From: Gemmatimonadota bacterium
GTDB taxonomy: Bacteria > Gemmatimonadota > Gemmatimonadetes > Gemmatimonadales > Gemmatimonadaceae
NCBI GenBank assembly: GCA_021324635.1
Contig: JAJPIS010000021.1
Coordinates: forward strand, 1 to 64,000
Length of the DNA: 64,000 nt
Direction: 5' to 3'
Shown in pieces: positions 8,449-17,287 of this stretch. Each line of letters begins with the position of its first letter. Within the stretch, counting starts at the first letter, position 1. Position numbers and translations under genes: made by a program. The notes beneath the pieces were generated by a model. That model did not search any database, had not been told where the DNA came from, and saw nothing but the letters and a program-made list of their open reading frames with translations.

Positions 8449-9194
8449 CACTCGAAGTGCTCGCGCAAGTTGCGACCGCAGTCCCGAACTCGCCCTGGGG
8501 GCTGGTGATCAGCGCCACGCCCGTGACCAAGGGAGTGGTGGCGCTCCTGGCGGCGCTGTCGCTCTTCAGTTGGACGGTGATGCTCGCGAAGTGGGCGGAG
8601 TTCCGCGCCGTACGCCGCCGGTCGGGGCGCTTCCTGGCCAAGTTCGAGCAGGTCGAGCGGTTCGACCAGGCGCTCAATGTCGCTGCGCGCGAGAACCCCA
8701 ACCCCTATACGCGTGTCCTTCGCCGGGCGTCCGAGTTTCTGGCCCAGGGCGAGACCGGGTACGGTGGCGGGCGGGGCGGGATGTCGGGCGCCGGCCGGAT
8801 CGCGACCGCGGCACCCGAGCTCACGGCCGCGCAGGTCGAGGCGCTCCGATTGATCATGGACGCGGAGACGAATGCGGAGCGGGACCGCCTCGCGCACTTC
8901 ATCCCGTCGCTCGCGACGATCGGGTCGGTGAGCCCGCTCATCGGGCTGCTCGGGACGGTGCTGGGCGTGATCGACGCGTTCATCGGGATCGCGACCCGCG
9001 GATCGGGGAACATCGGTGCCGTCGCGCCCGGTGTCGCCGAGGCGCTGATCGCCACCGCCGCGGCGCTCTCGGTCGCCATTCCGGCCGCCTTCGGGTACAA
9101 CATCTTCGCCAATCAGCTGAACCGGTTCGAGAGTGAGATCGAGGGGTTCGGCACATCGGTCGTCGCCCTGATCGTGCGCGACCGAGGGGCCTGA
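8445..9194 (+). CDS. tolQ: TolQ/ExbB-type proton channel subunit
   Basis: The 249-residue inner-membrane protein has three membrane segments, at about 29-48, 157-183 and 197-220. The second holds the family signature GSVSPLIGLLGTVLGVIDAF. TolQ and TolR form the proton-driven motor that energises TolA and the Tol-Pal system for outer-membrane constriction at division. A Gly-rich stretch at about 102-117 lengthens the cytoplasmic loop. ATG 8445 overlaps the preceding stop by 4 nt. The tol gene order that follows makes TolQ more likely than ExbB. Confidence 0.93.
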   Translation: MTLEVLAQVATAVPNSPWGLVISATPVTKGVVALLAALSLFSWTVMLAKWAEFRAVRRRSGRFLAKFEQVERFDQALNVAARENPNPYTRVLRRASEFLAQGETGYGGGRGGMSGAGRIATAAPELTAAQVEALRLIMDAETNAERDRLAHFIPSLATIGSVSPLIGLLGTVLGVIDAFIGIATRGSGNIGAVAPGVAEALIATAAALSVAIPAAFGYNIFANQLNRFESEIEGFGTSVVALIVRDRGA

Positions 9195-9200
9195 GTCCGG

Positions 9201-9614
9201 ATGGCGCATCGCCGCCGCGGGGGGCGGACCCCGCTCAACGCCGAGATCAACGTCGTCAGCCTCATCGATGTGATGATGCTGCTGATGGTGATCTTCATGA
9301 TCACGGCGCCCATCATGCAGGGCGGCGTCGACGTCGCCCTGCCCAAGGCCGCGGTCAAGGCGCTCGAGCCCAAGAGCGGGCTCGTGGTCACGATCAACTC
9401 CAAGGGTGAGATCTACGTCGACCAGACGCGGCTCACGTACGGCGAGTTCCGCGCGAGCTTCGCCGCGCTCTCGGCGCGACGCGCCCGCGACGGGGTCTAT
9501 CTGCGGGCCGACCAGACCGTCCCCTATGGCACGGTGGTCCAGGTGCTGGCCGTGATGCGGGGCGCGGGGGCGCCCAACGTCGGACTCGTCGCCGAGCCGG
9601 AGGACATCAAGTAG
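9201..9614 (+). CDS. tolR: TolR/ExbD-type motor subunit
   Basis: This 137-residue protein has a short cytoplasmic N-terminus, one membrane helix at about residues 17-37 and a periplasmic domain. Asp23 in NVVSLIDVMMLLMVIFMIT is the proton-carrying acid conserved in TolR and ExbD. The periplasmic part ends with the typical PYGTVVQVLAVMRGAGAPNVGLV. It begins 6 nt after tolQ and shares a base with the next start. It works with TolQ to convert proton flow into movement of the TolA/TonB-like partner. Confidence 0.93.
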   Translation: MAHRRRGGRTPLNAEINVVSLIDVMMLLMVIFMITAPIMQGGVDVALPKAAVKALEPKSGLVVTINSKGEIYVDQTRLTYGEFRASFAALSARRARDGVYLRADQTVPYGTVVQVLAVMRGAGAPNVGLVAEPEDIK

Positions 9615-10315
9615 TGGCGGCGCGGGCGCCGCGACTTGCGGGGCCGTTCGGCGTCTCGGCCATGCTGCACGCCGGCCTCGCGGCCGCCATCATCGCGCTG
9701 TCGACCCGCGCGAGCGTCGCGCTCCCGCCGATCTACAAGGTCGATCTCGTGGGTGCGCCGGCCGCGGCGGCGCCCGCCGCCGGCGTCGTCACCCCGACCC
9801 CCACGCCGCCCACGCCCAGACCGGTGCCCCCGCCGCCGGCACACGAGACGCCGGTCGCGCCGAAGCCGGTGCCGGCGCCGCGCGCCCCCGTGCGGGCGCC
9901 CCCGCCCAAGGCCACCCCGAACCCGCCGACGGCGAAGCCGGCCCCCGCCACGGCCGCCCCGCCGCAGGCCGCCTCGCGCGGTGGGGGAACGGGCACCGAC
10001 GTCGCGAACGTGCATACCGAAGGCATCGACTTCCCGTACCCCGGCTACCTGAACAACATCGTCCGTCAGGTGGCGCTCAATTTCCGTCCCGACGATCCGT
10101 CGGCCAACCTGCGGGCCGAAGTCGCGTTTCTGATCCGGCGGGACGGGACAGTCCTCGGGTTCCGCTTCATCCAGCGATCTGGCGACTACGCCTTCGATCT
10201 CGAGGCCCAGGGGGCGATCGAGAAGGCGGCCCCCAATTTCGGCCCGCTGCCGGACGGCTTCCACGATGACGTGCTCCCCGTCGTCTTCAGCTTCGACCCG
10301 AGGTTACTCCACTGA
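9614..10315 (+). CDS. TolA/TonB-type energy transducer
   Basis: This 233-residue protein has an N-terminal membrane anchor (residues about 14-34, SAMLHAGLAAAIIAL). A long Pro/Ala-rich stretch (about 50-125) could span the periplasm, and a C-terminal TonB-like domain follows (about 135-233, with VALNFRPDD, EVAFLIRRDG and GFRFIQRSGDYAFD). The linker is proline-rich as in TonB, not the Ala/Lys/Glu helix of E. coli TolA. Its place between tolR and tolB nevertheless makes it the functional TolA. GTG 9614 overlaps the tolR stop codon by one base. Confidence 0.85.
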   Translation: MAARAPRLAGPFGVSAMLHAGLAAAIIALSTRASVALPPIYKVDLVGAPAAAAPAAGVVTPTPTPPTPRPVPPPPAHETPVAPKPVPAPRAPVRAPPPKATPNPPTAKPAPATAAPPQAASRGGGTGTDVANVHTEGIDFPYPGYLNNIVRQVALNFRPDDPSANLRAEVAFLIRRDGTVLGFRFIQRSGDYAFDLEAQGAIEKAAPNFGPLPDGFHDDVLPVVFSFDPRLLH

Positions 10316-10326
10316 CCAGACCCGTC

Positions 10327-11646
10327 GTGCGATCCGCCCGCTGGGCGAGCGCCATCGTATCGGCCGCCGTGCTGTCGCTGCTGCCGTTGCTGCTGCTGTT
10401 ACTGCTGCCTGCCCGCTCGACTGCCCAGGACACCGCCCGCGGTGTTCGGATCGGCCTCACCTACACGCCCGGCACGAAGCCCGGTGTGCTCGTCCTCCCC
10501 GTCGCCGGCCCGGGCGGCGATTCCATCCGGGCGATCATCCAGCGGGACCTGGGCTACGGGGACCGCCTCGAAGTCATCGGCACGCTCGATCCGGGCGTCG
10601 CCGAGGCCGGCGTGAACTACGCCCTGGCCGAGAAGCTCGGGGCGCAGGTGGTCGTCCAGCCGATCGTCTCCGGCGCGGCGCTGCACATCATCGTCCACAA
10701 CGTGCAGCAGCGGCGAGTGGCCCAGGTCCAGGACTTCGCGTTGCCGGCCGCGCTCAACGCCCCGGAGTGGCGGATGGCCGTCCACGGCGCGTCGGACGAG
10801 ATCGAGCGCTGGATCACCGGGGTCCGCGGCGTGGCGCAGACGAGGATCGCGTACGTGCGCGACGGGGCAATCTTCGTCATCGACGCCGACGGCGCCAACG
10901 CGCGCCCGATCACGCCGCGCGGAGCGGACCCGCTCTCGCCGGCCTGGCACCCGACCGGGCACTACCTGGCGTACAGCGTGTTCACGACGCGCGGAACCCA
11001 GATCGTCGTCCAGGACCTCACGACCGGGACGACACACGCGCTGACCGCCACTCCCACGGGCCTCAACACCACCCCGGCCTTCTCGCCCGATGGCAACACG
11101 ATCGCCTACTCGCACGGCGACGAGAACGGGACCGACATCTATCTCGCGGCGTCGCTCGCGTCCGACCCGGCGCGCCGGGTGACCGTGGGACATGGGACCG
11201 ACAACACGCAGCCGGTCTTCAGTCCGGACGGCCACCAGATCGCCTTCACCTCGGGTCGCTCGGGGCACCCGGAAGTGTATATTACCGACGTCGATGGCAC
11301 GGACGCTCAACTGCTGACGCCGTATGAGTTCGGGGATGACACGTATCGGTCGAGTCCGGACTGGTCGCCGGACGGGCGGCTCATCGCCTACCAGGCGCGC
11401 GTGAGCGGCCAGTTTCAGATCATGACCATCAATCTGCGGGACCGGTCGACGCGGCAGCTCACGAGCGATGGGATCAACGAGGATCCGGCGTGGGCGCCGG
11501 ATGGCCGGCACATCGTGTTCACCTCGACGCGGACCGGCGTCCGCGAGCTGTTCATCATCGATGCCGAGTCGGGCCGCACTCGGCAACTGACGTTTGGGAG
11601 CCCGGCGCGGCTCGCCGCGTGGTCGCGACCGCTCGCCGCCCGTTGA
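10327..11646 (+). CDS. tolB: Tol-Pal system periplasmic beta-propeller TolB
   Basis: This 439-residue protein has a leucine-rich signal peptide over residues 1-34. An N-terminal alpha/beta domain (about 40-165) precedes a six-bladed propeller. The propeller is built of repeated SPDG-type strands: TPAFSPDGNTIAYS, QPVFSPDGHQIAFTSGRSG, SPDWSPDGRLIAYQA and DPAWAPDGRHIVFTS. TolB binds Pal and outer-membrane partners. GTG 10327 is used; it follows the previous stop by 11 nt and begins the signal peptide. Length and repeat number agree with the family. Confidence 0.94.
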   Translation: MRSARWASAIVSAAVLSLLPLLLLLLLPARSTAQDTARGVRIGLTYTPGTKPGVLVLPVAGPGGDSIRAIIQRDLGYGDRLEVIGTLDPGVAEAGVNYALAEKLGAQVVVQPIVSGAALHIIVHNVQQRRVAQVQDFALPAALNAPEWRMAVHGASDEIERWITGVRGVAQTRIAYVRDGAIFVIDADGANARPITPRGADPLSPAWHPTGHYLAYSVFTTRGTQIVVQDLTTGTTHALTATPTGLNTTPAFSPDGNTIAYSHGDENGTDIYLAASLASDPARRVTVGHGTDNTQPVFSPDGHQIAFTSGRSGHPEVYITDVDGTDAQLLTPYEFGDDTYRSSPDWSPDGRLIAYQARVSGQFQIMTINLRDRSTRQLTSDGINEDPAWAPDGRHIVFTSTRTGVRELFIIDAESGRTRQLTFGSPARLAAWSRPLAAR

Positions 11647-11680
11647 CGCTCGGCCTCCTTCCCTTCTCCTGGAGAACGTC

Positions 11681-12289
11681 GTGACCAACCGCCGGATCCC
11701 CCGTGGTGCCACCGTCGGCGCCACCCTGCTCGTCGCGGCCGTCATCACCGCGGCGTGCTCTCACAAGCCGCCCGCCCCACCGCCGGCCCCGGCTCAGACC
11801 GCGAGCGCACCGCCGGCCGTCGACAGCAGCCGGATCCGGGATTCGCTCGCGAACGCGAAGCGGATCGCCGACAGCCTCGCCGCCGAGCGGGATCGCGAGG
11901 GCGCGGCCGTGGCAGCCGCGCGGAATACGCTGCTGGCGAAGATCTACTTCGACTTCGACAAGTCCGACCTCACCGATCAGGACCGGGCGACGCTCGACGC
12001 CAAGCTCCCGATCCTCCAGGCGAACCCGGGCCTTCGGATCCGCATCGAGGGCAACACGGACAAGCGTGGCTCCGATGAGTACAACCTGGCGCTCGGCCAG
12101 CGTCGCGCGGCGGCCGCCAAGCGCTACCTGACGGAGCACGGCGTGGACGCGGGACGGCTCGACCTGATCAGCTACGGGTCGGAGCGACCGGTCGCCGAGG
12201 GCGACACCGAGGACGCCTACGCGCAGAACCGGCGGGACGAGTTCGTGATCGTCGCCGGCGGCGACAACATCAAGGTGGCCGCGCGGTGA
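11681..12289 (+). CDS. pal: Peptidoglycan-associated lipoprotein Pal
   Basis: This encodes 202 residues. The N-terminus is a lipoprotein signal ending at Cys26 (VITAAC), followed by a Pro/Ala-rich tether. The OmpA-C peptidoglycan-binding domain spans about residues 85-195. It contains KIYFDFDKSDLTDQ, IEGNTDKRGSDEYNLALGQR and the closing QNRRDEFVI, all typical of Pal. Pal links the outer membrane to peptidoglycan and to TolB. The GTG 11681 start has GGAG about 9 nt upstream. The stop overlaps the ATG of the next gene by one base. Confidence 0.95.
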   Translation: MTNRRIPRGATVGATLLVAAVITAACSHKPPAPPPAPAQTASAPPAVDSSRIRDSLANAKRIADSLAAERDREGAAVAAARNTLLAKIYFDFDKSDLTDQDRATLDAKLPILQANPGLRIRIEGNTDKRGSDEYNLALGQRRAAAAKRYLTEHGVDAGRLDLISYGSERPVAEGDTEDAYAQNRRDEFVIVAGGDNIKVAAR

Positions 12290-13161
12290 TGCCGTCCATG
12301 GCACGTCAGCGCCTGCGGTGGATCGCACCGCTCGGGGCGCTCGCCACCGGAGCGTGCTTCGCGACGCGCCAGGATGTCCGACTGCTCCAGACCAACCTCG
12401 CCCAGGTGCAGATGCAGAGCCAGCAGGCGGACTCCGCGCGCCGGGTGGAGCTGGACCGCGTCATCGCGCAGCTCGCCGGGGTCGACGACTCCCTGCGGCT
12501 CCTGAGTGCACGGACGCAGCGGTGGCAGGGGGATGTGCGGGGCGATCTCTACTCGCTGGGACAGCAACTGATTCAGATCCAGGAGCTGACGGGACAGAGT
12601 CAGGCCCGCCTCCAGGAGATCCGGGCGCGCCTCGAAGCGCAGCGCCAGATGGCGACCGTGCCGGGGCCGGCGGGCGGAGTGGGGGGCGGGGCCGGCGGTG
12701 CGGCGACCGGCGCGGCCGGCGGCACGGCGGCGGGCGGCGGCGCGGGGACCTCCGGATCGAGCGATACGAGCCGCGCGAGCACGCAGCCAGGGCCCAATCA
12801 GCTCTTCGAGCTGGCACTCGACCAGCTCCGGCGGGGTAGTACGGGCGCGGCGCGGGCGGGCTTCCAGGACCTGCTCCGGCAGTACCCGGGCTCGGACGTG
12901 GCCCCGGACGCCGAGTTCTATCTGGCGGACACCTTCGCGCGCGAAGGGAACAACGCATCGGCGGATTCGATCTACCAGCAGGTGGTCTCGCAGTACCCGG
13001 CGTCGCCGCGGGCGGCCACGGCGCTGTACCGCCACGGCCTGGTATTGGAGGGAGCAGGGAAGACCCAGCAGGCTCGCGCGACGTTCGATCAGGTCGTGCA
13101 GAAGTATCCGCGCAGCGACGAAGCGATCCTCGCCAAGGACCAGCTGCGCGAACTGAAGTAG
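12289..13161 (+). CDS. cpoB: Tol-Pal system coiled-coil/TPR protein CpoB (YbgF)
   Basis: The 290-residue product has a probable lipobox (LATGAC, Cys23). A coiled coil covers about residues 25-120, and a Gly/Ala-rich linker follows. The C-terminal TPR domain (about 165-285) holds paired repeats such as AGFQDLLRQYPGSDVAPDAE and SIYQQVVSQYPASPRAATAL. CpoB links Tol-Pal function to peptidoglycan synthesis at the septum. A lipid anchor is unlike soluble E. coli CpoB. ATG 12289 overlaps the pal stop; GTG 12286 and ATG 12298 are alternatives. Confidence 0.9.
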   Translation: MPSMARQRLRWIAPLGALATGACFATRQDVRLLQTNLAQVQMQSQQADSARRVELDRVIAQLAGVDDSLRLLSARTQRWQGDVRGDLYSLGQQLIQIQELTGQSQARLQEIRARLEAQRQMATVPGPAGGVGGGAGGAATGAAGGTAAGGGAGTSGSSDTSRASTQPGPNQLFELALDQLRRGSTGAARAGFQDLLRQYPGSDVAPDAEFYLADTFAREGNNASADSIYQQVVSQYPASPRAATALYRHGLVLEGAGKTQQARATFDQVVQKYPRSDEAILAKDQLRELK

Positions 13162-13176
13162 GCCCGGCGCGACGCT

Positions 13177-13211
13177 CCGGCGGTCCCTGCACCGGCGGCG
13201 GCGACCGCCGG
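13177..13211 (+). terminator. Possible hairpin between cpoB and tatC
   Basis: Arms CCGGCGGTC (13177-13185) and GACCGCCGG (13203-13211) form a perfect 9-bp stem with a 17-nt loop, starting 16 nt after the cpoB stop. This is a candidate end of the tol-pal transcript. The long loop and lack of a U-tract keep confidence low. Confidence 0.35.
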
Positions 13212-13276
13212 TCTCGACGGGGCCGACAACCCGGCCTCGTTCCACTCGAGCTCTTCGCGCCGGACCGGGGCGTCCT

Positions 13277-14065
13277 ATGACCGGAAAGCCGCAGAACGCG
13301 GAAATGCCATTTCTCGATCACCTCGAGGAGCTGCGATGGAGGCTCATCAAGGCGCTCGGGGCGCTCGCGATCACGGTCATTCTGTCCTTCGTGGGACTGA
13401 CCCAGATCGATCTCATCGGCATCCTCGCCAGGCCCATCCTCCCACTGCTCCACGGGCACAAGCTGATCTTCACCCATCCCACCGACTCGTTTTCCATCTA
13501 CATGACGATGTCGCTGACCCTGGGGCTGATCGCGGCGCTTCCCGTGATCGTCTACCAGGCGTGGGCCTTCCTCTCGCCAGCGCTCTATCGACACGAGAAG
13601 CAGGTCGTCGCACCGGTCGCCCTCGGGGCCGGGCTCCTCTTCCTCGCCGGCGTCTCGGTGGCCTACTTCGGCGTGATGCCGCTGGCGCTCAAGTGGCTGC
13701 TCGACTTCCAGACGGCGTCGATGGAGCCGCTGATCAGCGGGCTCGAGTACTTCGATTTCCTGTTCTCGATGTCGCTCGCGTTCGGTCTCTGCTTCGAGTT
13801 GCCCATCGTCGTGCTGGCCCTCACGGCGCTCGGCATCGTGACGCCGATGTTCCTGCGCAAGTACCGGCGCCACTCGGCCGTGCTCTGCACCTTCATCGGC
13901 GCGTTCCTGACCCCGGGTGACCTGATCTGGACGACGATCGCGATGGCGGTGCCGCTCTATCTCCTGTACGAGCTCAGCATCCTGCTCTCGACCATCATGT
14001 ATCGGCGCCGCCTGGCGGCCAGCGGACCCACGGTGCCGGACGCGGGGTATCGGGCCCCGGCGTGA
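13277..14065 (+). CDS. tatC: Sec-independent protein translocase TatC
   Basis: The 262-residue protein has six predicted membrane helices. It has the conserved N-terminal FLDHLEELRWRL (residues 12-23) that helps read the twin-arginine signal, and also PVIVYQAWAFLSPALYRHEK and LSMAFGLCFELP-like segments. It is the signal-peptide receptor of the Tat system that exports folded proteins. The matching tatA gene lies about 14 kb further on instead of beside it. ATG 13277 starts 115 bp after cpoB. The stop overlaps lptD. Confidence 0.95.
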   Translation: MTGKPQNAEMPFLDHLEELRWRLIKALGALAITVILSFVGLTQIDLIGILARPILPLLHGHKLIFTHPTDSFSIYMTMSLTLGLIAALPVIVYQAWAFLSPALYRHEKQVVAPVALGAGLLFLAGVSVAYFGVMPLALKWLLDFQTASMEPLISGLEYFDFLFSMSLAFGLCFELPIVVLALTALGIVTPMFLRKYRRHSAVLCTFIGAFLTPGDLIWTTIAMAVPLYLLYELSILLSTIMYRRRLAASGPTVPDAGYRAPA

Positions 14066-17000
14066 CGCGGCTCGTGCCGGCGCGCGCGATCCTCCTCGGC
14101 GTTGCGGCGCTTCTCGTGGGAGGGGCGGCGACGGCGGCGCACGCCCAGGGGGGCGTCGGCGGGGTCGTTCGACCCACGACGCCCGGGCAGGTCCTGACGC
14201 CGCGAGAGCGCGCGCAACTGGACTCGATTCGCCGGGAACGCGCCCGCCGGGACTCGGCGGCGCTCGACTCGGCGCGCAAGACGCTGGTCACATGGGAGGA
14301 GCCCGACTCGGTCGCCGAAGCGCTCATGCAGCGCGAGGGCTACCAGGTGACCCGCTACCAGGGACAGGGGGCGATGTACAACGCCCAATCCCACGCGCTC
14401 ACCCTGCATGGCAACGAGGAGCACGAACGGGCGGCGGTCAACCAGGACCAGACGCTGGTGGTCGGGGACACGATCGTCTATCAGGACTCCTCACGGATCG
14501 TCACCGCGCGCGGCGATACGGTCACCATCCGGGATCCGACACGGAACCAGGACGACATCGTGTCGATCGGGCAGGTCACCTACGATGTGACGACACACGA
14601 GGCGATCACGACCAACGTCCGGACCGTGTTCCCGAGTGGCGGCAACCGATGGATCATCGGCGCCGACGCCGGGGCGTACGTCGGCGACACGACCAAGAGC
14701 CACGCCGCGAATCCGTCGAACACATTCTACGGCCTCGACGGCGCGATCACGACGTGCGACGACAGCTTCCCACACTATCACTTCACGGTCAGGGAGCTCA
14801 AGTTCGTCACCAAGCACGTCCTGGTCGGCCGGCCGGCCGTGCTGTACATCGCCGACGTCCCGGTGATGTGGCTGCCGTTCGTGGTGCAGGACCTCCGGAC
14901 AGGACGGCGCAGCGGCATCCTGACGCCGCGCTTCGGGATCAGTGAGCTGGTCCGGAACAGCCCGTCCTACCGGCGCCACATCGAGAACGTCGGCTATTAC
15001 CTGGCGCTCAATGACTACACCGACCTGACCGCCTGGCTCGACTGGCGGAGCAGCGCACGGGCCACGCCGACCGACCCGGGTTGGTCTCGCTACAACGGAG
15101 TCTTCCGCTATCGGTGGCTCGACCGGTTCGTCAACGGAAGCCTCGGCCTCTCGTATCAGTCGCTGAGCAACGGGCAGACGAACACCGCCATCTCGTGGCA
15201 GCATCAGCAGGATTTCTCGCTGACGTCGCACCTCAACATGGACATCAACTACGAGACGAGCACCGCGATCCAGCAAACCACGTACTTCAACCCGTACGCG
15301 GTGCTGGCCGTGATCTCCTCGCAGCTCAACTACCAGCAGGCGCTCGGCCCGATGAACTTCAGCCTCGGCGGCACCCAGAAGCAGTACCCAGGCCGCTCGG
15401 AGCTCGACCGCACGTTCCCGACCTTTGCGCTCTCATCGAAGCCGATGTCGGTCGGCCACTGGCTGACCTGGACGCCGGCGTTCTCGGTCACGAACACGCA
15501 GAGTCTCAACGTCGACGAGTTCGGCAACTTCGCCTACCGCTATGCCCCGGGCGCGTTCGGCACCATCGACAGCACGCAGGTCAAGCGGAACCAGCGGGCG
15601 ACGAGCGGGACCTTCGACACGCCGCTCAAGATCTTCGGCTTCACCTGGCGCAACTCGTTCCGCTACTCGGACCAACAGAACAATTTCCCCGAGCAGGATC
15701 TGGTGTACACGCCGGCCGTGATCGGCGGGCGCGACACGGCAGTCGCGACGCGGCGCATCTTCTCGGAGACGTACAACACGAGCCTCGACTGGGAGACCGG
15801 GATCGACCTCCCCAGCCTGTTCCAGGGCACATGGAACATGGTGCCGAGTGTGTCGATCCAGAATGCCGATCCCGGCGCCGCGTTCCTGATCCGCACTCAG
15901 TTCACCGGCGCCAGCTTTGTCTCGCAGCCCAAGCGGCCGACGTTCGGGCTCTCCGTGTCGCCGACGCTGTACGGCCTGTTCCCGGGCTTCGGCGGCGCGT
16001 CGCGCTTCCGCCACTCGATCACGCCGGTGATCACCTTCAGCTACGCGCCGGCGGCGGCCATCTCCAACGCCTTCTACCAAGCGGCGGGCCAGTCGCCGAT
16101 CGGCTCCCTGGCCGGGCTTCGTCAGGAGGCGGTGTCGCTGTCGCTCTCGCAGAACATCGAGGCGAAGCTCAAGGTCAGGCCCGATGAGGATCCCGACAAG
16201 GCGAAGAAGGTCAAGATCCTGTCGCTCAACTTCGACCCGATCTCCTACGACTTCGTGCGGGCGCAGGTGACGCATCGCACGCTCAGCGGCTTCACCAACG
16301 GCTCCTGGGGCTACAACCTGCGCTCGGACCTCATTCCGGGGTTCGACTTCCGCCAGACGTACTCGCTGTTCCAGGGCGACCCGCTGAGCGACACGGCCGT
16401 GTTCAAGCCGTTCTGGCAGCAGGTGAGTGCCTCCCTGCAACTGAATCGGAACTCGGGGATCGTGGCCGCCATGGCGCGACTGCTGGGACTCGCGCCCCCA
16501 ACCAAGAACCCGGACCTCGACAGCCTGCAGGCATTGCGGGGTCGCGACCCCTTTCTCGCGCAGCAGCTCGCCGCGGGGAACGTCGTCACCGGGCAGCCCG
16601 GCATCGCCCCCTACGCGATCCCCGGCGCGGGACAGGGATGGCAGGCGACGCTGACGTTCAGCGCCTACCGGCAGCGGCCGCCGGTCGGGAATCTCTCGAA
16701 CGTGATCCAGTACAACCCGGCGATCGTCTGTGCCCCGTATCAGAACGTGAACCCGATCTACTACAACCAGTGCGTTCTGGCGAAGCGCACATCGACGCCC
16801 GACACCAACTTCAACGCCACCACGGCGGCCGCGCCGTTCGTCATCGTGCCGCCCACCACGACCCTCCAGGCTTCGACCAGCTTCAACATCACGCCCAAAT
16901 GGGCGGCGCAGTGGCAGACGACCTATGACTTCCGGGCCAAGAACTTCGCCAGCCAGATCGTGACGCTCCAGCGCGACCTGCACGACTGGCGCGCCATCTT

Positions 17001-17139
17001 CGCCTTCACGCAGTCGCCCACCGGGAGCTTCGCCTTCAGCTTCTTCGTCGCGCTCAAAGCCGAGCCGGCCCTGAAATTCAACTACGACAAGCAGACGTAT
17101 CGCGCGCCGGGTCAGGAGGCGACCGGCCAGACCTATTAG
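14062..17139 (+). CDS. lptD: LptD-type outer-membrane LPS assembly protein
   Basis: This 1025-residue protein has a signal peptide over about residues 1-28. An OstA/LptA-like jellyroll covers about 75-270 (DTIVYQDSSRIVTARGDTVT, VSIGQVTYDV), and a long beta-barrel domain follows. The diagnostic LptD stretch is VLYIADVPVMWLPFVVQDLR, then RRSGILTPRFG near residues 265-300. It would form the final LPS channel in the outer membrane. Only three cysteines are visible (232, 890 and 904), not the four that form the two disulfides of E. coli LptD. GTG 14062 overlaps the tatC stop. The protein is larger than the E. coli form (784 aa). Confidence 0.85.
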   Translation: MTRLVPARAILLGVAALLVGGAATAAHAQGGVGGVVRPTTPGQVLTPRERAQLDSIRRERARRDSAALDSARKTLVTWEEPDSVAEALMQREGYQVTRYQGQGAMYNAQSHALTLHGNEEHERAAVNQDQTLVVGDTIVYQDSSRIVTARGDTVTIRDPTRNQDDIVSIGQVTYDVTTHEAITTNVRTVFPSGGNRWIIGADAGAYVGDTTKSHAANPSNTFYGLDGAITTCDDSFPHYHFTVRELKFVTKHVLVGRPAVLYIADVPVMWLPFVVQDLRTGRRSGILTPRFGISELVRNSPSYRRHIENVGYYLALNDYTDLTAWLDWRSSARATPTDPGWSRYNGVFRYRWLDRFVNGSLGLSYQSLSNGQTNTAISWQHQQDFSLTSHLNMDINYETSTAIQQTTYFNPYAVLAVISSQLNYQQALGPMNFSLGGTQKQYPGRSELDRTFPTFALSSKPMSVGHWLTWTPAFSVTNTQSLNVDEFGNFAYRYAPGAFGTIDSTQVKRNQRATSGTFDTPLKIFGFTWRNSFRYSDQQNNFPEQDLVYTPAVIGGRDTAVATRRIFSETYNTSLDWETGIDLPSLFQGTWNMVPSVSIQNADPGAAFLIRTQFTGASFVSQPKRPTFGLSVSPTLYGLFPGFGGASRFRHSITPVITFSYAPAAAISNAFYQAAGQSPIGSLAGLRQEAVSLSLSQNIEAKLKVRPDEDPDKAKKVKILSLNFDPISYDFVRAQVTHRTLSGFTNGSWGYNLRSDLIPGFDFRQTYSLFQGDPLSDTAVFKPFWQQVSASLQLNRNSGIVAAMARLLGLAPPTKNPDLDSLQALRGRDPFLAQQLAAGNVVTGQPGIAPYAIPGAGQGWQATLTFSAYRQRPPVGNLSNVIQYNPAIVCAPYQNVNPIYYNQCVLAKRTSTPDTNFNATTAAAPFVIVPPTTTLQASTSFNITPKWAAQWQTTYDFRAKNFASQIVTLQRDLHDWRAIFAFTQSPTGSFAFSFFVALKAEPALKFNYDKQTYRAPGQEATGQTY

Positions 17140-17287
17140 GGTCACCCGAGCGTCCCCTCGTGAGGACATCCGAGGCGGCCGACCGCTGCCAACCTCTGGC
17201 GGGACACGTAGTTACGAGCCGCTAACGGCTGGTCCGGCCGATGCGTAGTACCGGCAGGGACGCACTCCCTCACGATCAGGGGACCTC

